Of a stretch of DNA of 64,000 nt, positions 58,681-64,000 are shown one piece after another. The stretch spans positions 1 to 64,000 of the forward strand of contig JANAVB010042304.1 of NCBI GenBank assembly GCA_029216955.1. The letters run 5' to 3'. Under the pieces are notes generated by a model, which saw only the letters and a program-made list of their open reading frames with translations, was not told where the DNA came from and made no database searches. Source of the stretch: Iris pallida (lineage: Eukaryota; Streptophyta; Magnoliopsida; Asparagales; Iridaceae). Made by a program: the position numbers and the translations under genes. Numbering within the stretch: the first letter of the stretch is position 1; each line of letters opens with the position of its first letter.

Positions 58681-61567
58681 TGTCACTCCCCGTTCCTAAA
58701 ATGCGTATTTTTTATACATGTACAACTCATGTGTATTTATTTAGTATTTATCATGTATTTATTTAATTTATCATGTATTATCCTGTATTTAAATTCCTTT
58801 AATTTCATGTTAATTAATTAATCTGCTCTTTAAATTTTCATGATTAATTTATTTTCTGCAATTATATTTCTGCAATTTATTTCCTGCTTTTATTCTGCTT
58901 TAGCTAGGCTTTGGGTTCGGGTTGGCCTTGGTTGGATCCCCTACAACCCGACCCATTGGACCCGGCCCAACTCCCACCTACCACCCCCTTTTCTATTTAA
59001 AGCCACCCTCTCCATTCTCTCCTCATTACTCATTCTCACCATTACTCCTATTCTTCTTCATTACTCTCTCTACCTACCAAACCGTAGGCAAGTACAACTT
59101 GCTTCCCATGAGAACCCATATTTTTGTAGTTCATTTATCTTCCTCGCAAGATCCTGAGAGAGTTTAGAACTTGGCATTTTTTATTTCGAAGTCTTAATTT
59201 GTGTAGATCTAAAAATGAGTTATTTTCGGAGTTTGATGGTTTTGATCTATCAAACTTCTTTGTTTTTAAGTTTTGATGGTTCCATATTCTAGAGAAGTTT
59301 ATTCTACCCAATTTTGACCTTTGGAAAGTTGGATTTGGACTTGTTTTGACCAAGTTATGGACTTTTGAAGCTTTGGGGTGCAACCATGGAGTTCTTGCTG
59401 TTTGGAGAAGACAGTGAGCAGTGTGCAAGCTTTTTAGCTTATGCCACTGAGTTGTGCGCGCTCTTTAGTGCAGCGCAGTCCCCATACGCTTCCTTTTGGA
59501 AACGTATGACTTGCATACGCTGACTTGGATGGTCAGTAGTCGTATGGAGTTCATAAGCTGCCTTTTGGGAGCGTATGACTTGCATACGCTGACTTGGATG
59601 GTCAGGAGTCGTATGGAGTTCATACGCTGCCTTTTGGGAGCGTATGACTTGCATACGCTGACTTGGATGGTCAGGAGTCGTATGGAGTTCATACGCTGCC
59701 TTTTGGGAGCGTATGACTTGCATACGCTAGCTTGACCTGAGCGTAGCATGACCCGAGCGTACGCTGGCTTGAGCGTAGCTTGACATGAGCGTACGCTTAC
59801 ATGAGCGTAGGCTGACATGAGAGTAGCCTGCTTACCCTGGATCTTCTATAGCCCTGTATATTGATATCTATTTAGATGTTTAACGTCCATTTTATATCCT
59901 TACGCCTTTTTGCATAAACTTGATATAACCATGACATGTTAATATTTCTGTTAAATATAGATTGTTACGTGAGATGTACCATGTGTCGTGAATTGAGCTA
60001 TAGATACCCCGATTGACTGGAAAAACCCTGAGAGTCGTAGACTCGACTCCACTGAATACTATTTGACTTTCATGTCTTGTCACCTTGATGATAATGGTTA
60101 TCTTGACTAAAATTGATCATGCGTTCCTAGTTGGAACTAAGAGACTGGCTAGTCGTCTTATTGAATGAAATGAATGAGACACGTTCATGTAATGAACTAT
60201 TGTACTCGATTAGCCAATCCCGAATATTGGCATACAGGCACATGCAGGCTTCAAATTATTATATTTTACAAAAACAGCATGTGTACTTTATGGTCAAGGC
60301 ATGATTACTCCGTGGTCAGATTTGATTGTTGCATCACGCTATATAAAACCTACAACCTTGCCGAACGGGTATCGTTGTAGGGTTGCGCATATCGTACCCC
60401 GTACGAAAGTACTCATTTGAATGACCATGATCCACGGCATGGAACTTCACTCAACGTAGAGAGTATTAAGCTAAATAAAATAATGATGGCATGGAGAGAA
60501 TGAATTCCCGAGTTCTTACATGGCAGCCCCTTGGGACTATTAAGTGTCCGACGGACCGGCTGGTTCCCACAGATACTGTAAATCTGTCACACGGACAGGG
60601 AACAGTATCTGCTTATATTATTGTACATGCTATATTAACGGCGGACGTCCCGCTGGGACTCGTCTAATTACATGATTGGCGCAATTGATTGATTGGATAG
60701 ATTAGCCTTGCTTGCACATAGTAAGAACTGAGGAATCCCTATTTGCATAATTCCAGGATAACTTGGGACTCAAAATAGCAAGCCGTAGGATTTAATTGGC
60801 CGTTCAAGATGATTTGTTTGTGCACTGTACCTACTCTGTTATCTACCTGGGATGATCAGAACGTCAGGACATGACGGGCCAACTTCTGTCCTTGTTTGGT
60901 TGGGAGGTTGGTTCGAAGTGTCGTGATGTGATGTGAATCCTAGTAGAAAGCAGAGATCTATTATTATATTCTCATTACTGGTTTTAGTTCTCATGTCGTG
61001 CTTCCTGTGGTACTTGCTATTAGAGGTCTAACTCTCTGGTTTTGCATGGCCAGATTTAGAGCCAGTCCCCGAGGATCCAGCTTACTTCTACCTCCAAGAT
61101 GGTCAACACTAGAGGGATGATCGCAGGAGGACTCGAGTGGGTTTCTTACTTCCCGCTCGTCTTGTTATCTACTTTATACCTTGCCGTTTGGCACCGACAT
61201 GTTAGTCGGATTGTCTTGTACTTACTTTTACATAATTGTAACTAAAGTCAGGCTGCAGCTGATAACAATTGTGTATACTTTTGGCTACATCAATCTGGCT
61301 ATGTTTAGTAAAGCCAGATATCAAGAACATTTTAACAGAGCGTTTGGGACGCCTTACTGCTTTATCTCACATGTTCTCTATTTCTGTTTCTTATTTGAAT
61401 GATTGAGACAATAGATGTGAAGTGACCATAGTAAGACTTTCATGTAGTATGCACCCCCTCGTCTTTTAGACAGCATTGATCGTATTATACGGTGTTCATC
61501 TACCCGTAATACGTAGCTGGCTGAGTCATTCACCTACTCTCCAATATTCTGGTTCTGGGGCGTGACA
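58681..61567 (+). mobile_element. Solo LTR, Ty3-2 family, opposite orientation, TSD gaaat
   Basis: 2887 bp, tgtcactccccg to ggggcgtgaca, with a perfect duplication gaaat (58676-58680, 61568-61572). It is the same family as the Ty3-2 LTRs but on the plus strand. TATA tatttaaa at 58994-59001 is followed by a CT-rich leader. Its open frames mirror those of the other LTRs and are not genes. Confidence 0.92.
59490..59830 (+). repeat. 69-bp hairpin tandem array, ~3 units
   Basis: Same agcgtatg / catacgct-armed units as in Ty3-2, about three plus a degenerate first one (59500-59735), followed by gagcgtacgctgg-type short repeats. Confidence 0.92.
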
Positions 61568-61664
61568 GAAATCAAACCGATTTTTTTTAAAATCGAACCG
61601 AATCTCTTATTCGGTTCTGTTCGATACGGTTTTCGGTCAAAGACCGAATAATGCTCACCGCTAG

Positions 61665-62660
61665 TTATAATTGAACAAGTGATTGGATTTTTTTTTTTAC
61701 AAGACAAACATGAGAGAGAATAGTTGTTATAATTTAACAAGAGAGTATAATTTTTAAATAGCAAGCTTGACATGTGCATGTACATATTCTGTCGGCCCAA
61801 ATGGTAGAATGTATTTGTGTTGTATATTTTTCTCTTCTCTTTCTTACAAATTTATTTCCTACCAATGATTTTTTTGAAAAAATATTCTTAAATAATTTGG
61901 GAAAGTAAACAAAAAGTTGAATTTTTTTTATAGAAAAATAACGACCAAAAAACAGAAAACTTAAAATAAATGAAAATAAAATAAATAAGGGAAAAAATAT
62001 TTTAGAAAATGAAAGAACAAAAAAAAAAACAAGAAAAGAAAACAATTAAAATTGAGTATAGGAAAAACAAAAAAATTATTATATTCAAACAATTTTTTTT
62101 ACCTATTCTTATGGGATAGTATTCCCATAGACAAATTGTTTATTCGGTTATTCCCAAACTTGAACATTAAATTTTTAGAATCTAAATCAAACATAAGAAT
62201 ACGTTGACACCTAAAATCATCTGAAATAGTAGAAAATTGGGTACCAATCGTCCCTAAAAAATAGTTTGGCAAATATACTCCACTCCGGAAGTGTGGTTAA
62301 AATAGTCTTAAACTCTTAACTGGTTCCTATAGTTTTTATTACATTTTCGGAATTTTTTTCTAATAAATTCTTTATCACGGTAGATGACGCAAATATACCA
62401 ACATTTTCCTAATAAATTCTTTATCACGGTAGATGGCTCTATATAGAAAGTATGTTATAATTGAACAAGTTGGCTCTGCGAAAATTATAACAATTGTATA
62501 CAAATTTGACATTGGTTATAATTGAATAAGTGGTTATTATTTTTACAATACAAACATCACACAAAGAAACGTGGTTATAATTTAACAAGTGATTATAATT
62601 TTTACATAGCAAACATGAGAGTCGGTCGGTCTGAACGAGGATGTATTGTGTTATAATTTC
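61665..62660. repeat. Unclassified AT-rich repeat, copy B (right part)
   Basis: Continues the repeat cut at 36115. Up to about 62410 it parallels copy A. At 62440-62640 a block (gttataattgaacaagttgg, ggctctgcgaaaattataac) repeats again, so copy B contains a partial internal duplication. Confidence 0.6.
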
Positions 62661-64000
62661 CGAATTTTTTCCCCTTCTTTCTATTTCTTACAATTTTATT
62701 TCAAGGGAACATTTTTTTGGAAAGAAATAACACAAAATATTTTTGAAAAAAAAAAATTCTAAAAAAAAATAAAGACCAAAAAACCAAAAAAGAAAATAAA
62801 ATTAAAATGAAAAAAGAATAAAAAAGTGGGAAAAGACAAAAACAAAATATATTTTAAAATAATGAAAGAATTAAAAATCTAAAAACCAGAAAACAAAAAT
62901 AAAATAGCGAATAGGAAAAAATATAATTTATCCAAACAAAAAACCAACTTAATTTCCCATGGTCAAGTTGTTTATTTGGGTATTCCCAATTTTCAACTAT
63001 AAAATTTTACAATCTAAATCAACATAAGAATATCTTTCACGCTCTAATATTATCCGAAAGGGTAAAGTGCATTTAAAACCCTCCTTAGATGTGACGAAAA
63101 CGCAATTAAAGACTCCCTGATCTGAAAAACCCAAAAGATGACGAAAATGCTCAAATCACCCCTTAGCTCACTTTTCAGTAACGGGAGTTAAAATGGGGGT
63201 GGTTTTGACCATTTTACTCCTGGGCTATCTAATTTACGGGTTGTTAAAAATGGTTAGTTCTAAATTATTTTTTAAAAACGGTTAAGCAAAAATATTTGTT
63301 AAAAAGTGGATAAATATTAACAAAGAAAAAATGGTCTTTGCTAGTAAAATTATTTAAAATTATTTTAATTAATATTAACTTGTTAAAAACGGTTAGTTCC
63401 GTCAAAAAGTGGATAAATATTATTTAAAATTATTTTGTCATAAATTATTTTTTATTTAACAAATATATAAATATTTTGGGAAAAACAAAACTGATAAATA
63501 CAAAAAAAATTAATTCTTAAAAAATAGAAATGATGAAAACTGAAAAAAAAATACCAAAAAAAAACAAAATACTATTAAAATATGGAAAAAATAAAAAATA
63601 GACAAAATATTCCAAAAAAACCAAAAAATGAGGATAAATCTTAAACAATGAAAAAAGACAAAAACAAAAACTATACAAATTTGAAAATAAAAGTCACTCT
63701 TTAAAAACTAGAAAAGATTATTAAAAGATGAAAAAAAAATATGAAATAAGAACTAAAAAAATGAAAAAAAAATAAAATATTAAAAAGATTATTAAAATAA
63801 CCTACCGTTCTTAAAAAGATAGAATTCTCATGCTTGACGTCATTTTCGAAAATAAATGTTTATAATCTAAATAGTAGGTTTTCATCTTAAATTTTTTCTG
63901 GAAATTTTTTTTTTTTAACAAATGTCCGGTTAGTCCTGAACTATCTTTTAACAAATTGTTTTTTTGTCCGTTCTTAAAAATCTTTTATTAATTACAATTT
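62661..64000. other. A/T-rich DNA, with a possible MULE-like end near 63055-63230
   Basis: Mostly A- and T-runs. The block gggtaaagtgcatttaaaac then ccctgatctgaaaaaccc and gtaacgggagttaaaatggg resembles the terminal repeats of the MULE-like MITEs above, but no matching right end lies in the window. No genes are seen. Confidence 0.35.

Larger units (their letters stand above)
36116..61664. mobile_element. hAT-type MITE 3, TSD gttataat, split by the LINE nest
   Basis: Ends taggggcgagc and, inverted, tagcggtgagc (9 of 11 match). A perfect 8-bp duplication gttataat flanks it (36108-36115, 61665-61672). Its own DNA is about 36116-36420, about 58546-58680 and 61573-61664, full of ttcggttttcgg and accgaat phrases. 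It contains the LINE and a solo LTR. No transposase is present. Confidence 0.85.

Overview
This window is plant nuclear DNA, from an angiosperm and probably a eudicot. The evidence is plant-type Ty3 and Copia retrotransposons, an L1-type plant LINE with a DUF4283-like zinc knuckle, a CACTA element with CACTACAACAAAA ends, hAT and Mutator-like MITEs, and a captured MATH-BTB (BPM) gene fragment. I see no intact host gene, tRNA or rRNA. Nearly every open frame belongs to a decayed transposable element or to low-complexity DNA. The value of the window is its insertion history, because target-site duplications (TSDs) can be read directly for most elements.

Left nest (about 1.8-20.9 kb). A Mutator-like MITE (ends near 1831 and 20868) was hit by a hAT MITE (2055-20674, TSD gctgctgc). 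That was hit by a second hAT MITE (2471-20237, TSD ccttagga). The second hAT holds two side-by-side insertions. One is a ~3.1 kb solo LTR (2538-14110, TSD gttag), itself split by a full-length Ty3 element (4031-12529, TSD attat). The other is a CACTA element (14433-20062, TSD aga) carrying MATH-BTB exons and other exon-like pieces on the minus strand. The nest is five levels deep.

Middle (20.9-36.1 kb). This stretch holds an AT-rich unclassified repeat (copy A) split by a second MULE-like MITE, a GGGCTCGTTTGG-type MITE, a third MULE-like MITE with a perfect 9-bp TSD, a hAT MITE with long (AT)n arrays, a short duplicated segment, a degenerate Copia element (26502-33846), and a second GGCCTCGTTTGG-type MITE.

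Right nest (36.1-61.7 kb). AT-rich repeat copy B was hit by a hAT MITE (36116-61664, TSD gttataat), which received a 5'-truncated LINE (about 36422-58545). The LINE was interrupted twice. The first interruption is a 4.3 kb solo LTR (37423-41770, TSD gttgc) with a dense W-box array. The second is a 13.4 kb Ty3 element (42722-56115, TSD cactc), whose protease is itself split by another solo LTR (48785-50995, TSD acgac). A further solo LTR of the same family as the 13.4 kb element, in the opposite orientation, sits in the distal hAT arm (58681-61567, TSD gaaat).

The last 2.3 kb is AT-rich repeat copy B plus low-complexity A/T DNA. All polyproteins carry stops or frameshifts. The most unusual signals are hairpin-forming tandem arrays in the ~3 kb LTR family, the W-box array, U-snRNA-like USE/TATA spacing in the Copia LTR, and the gene fragments inside the CACTA element.
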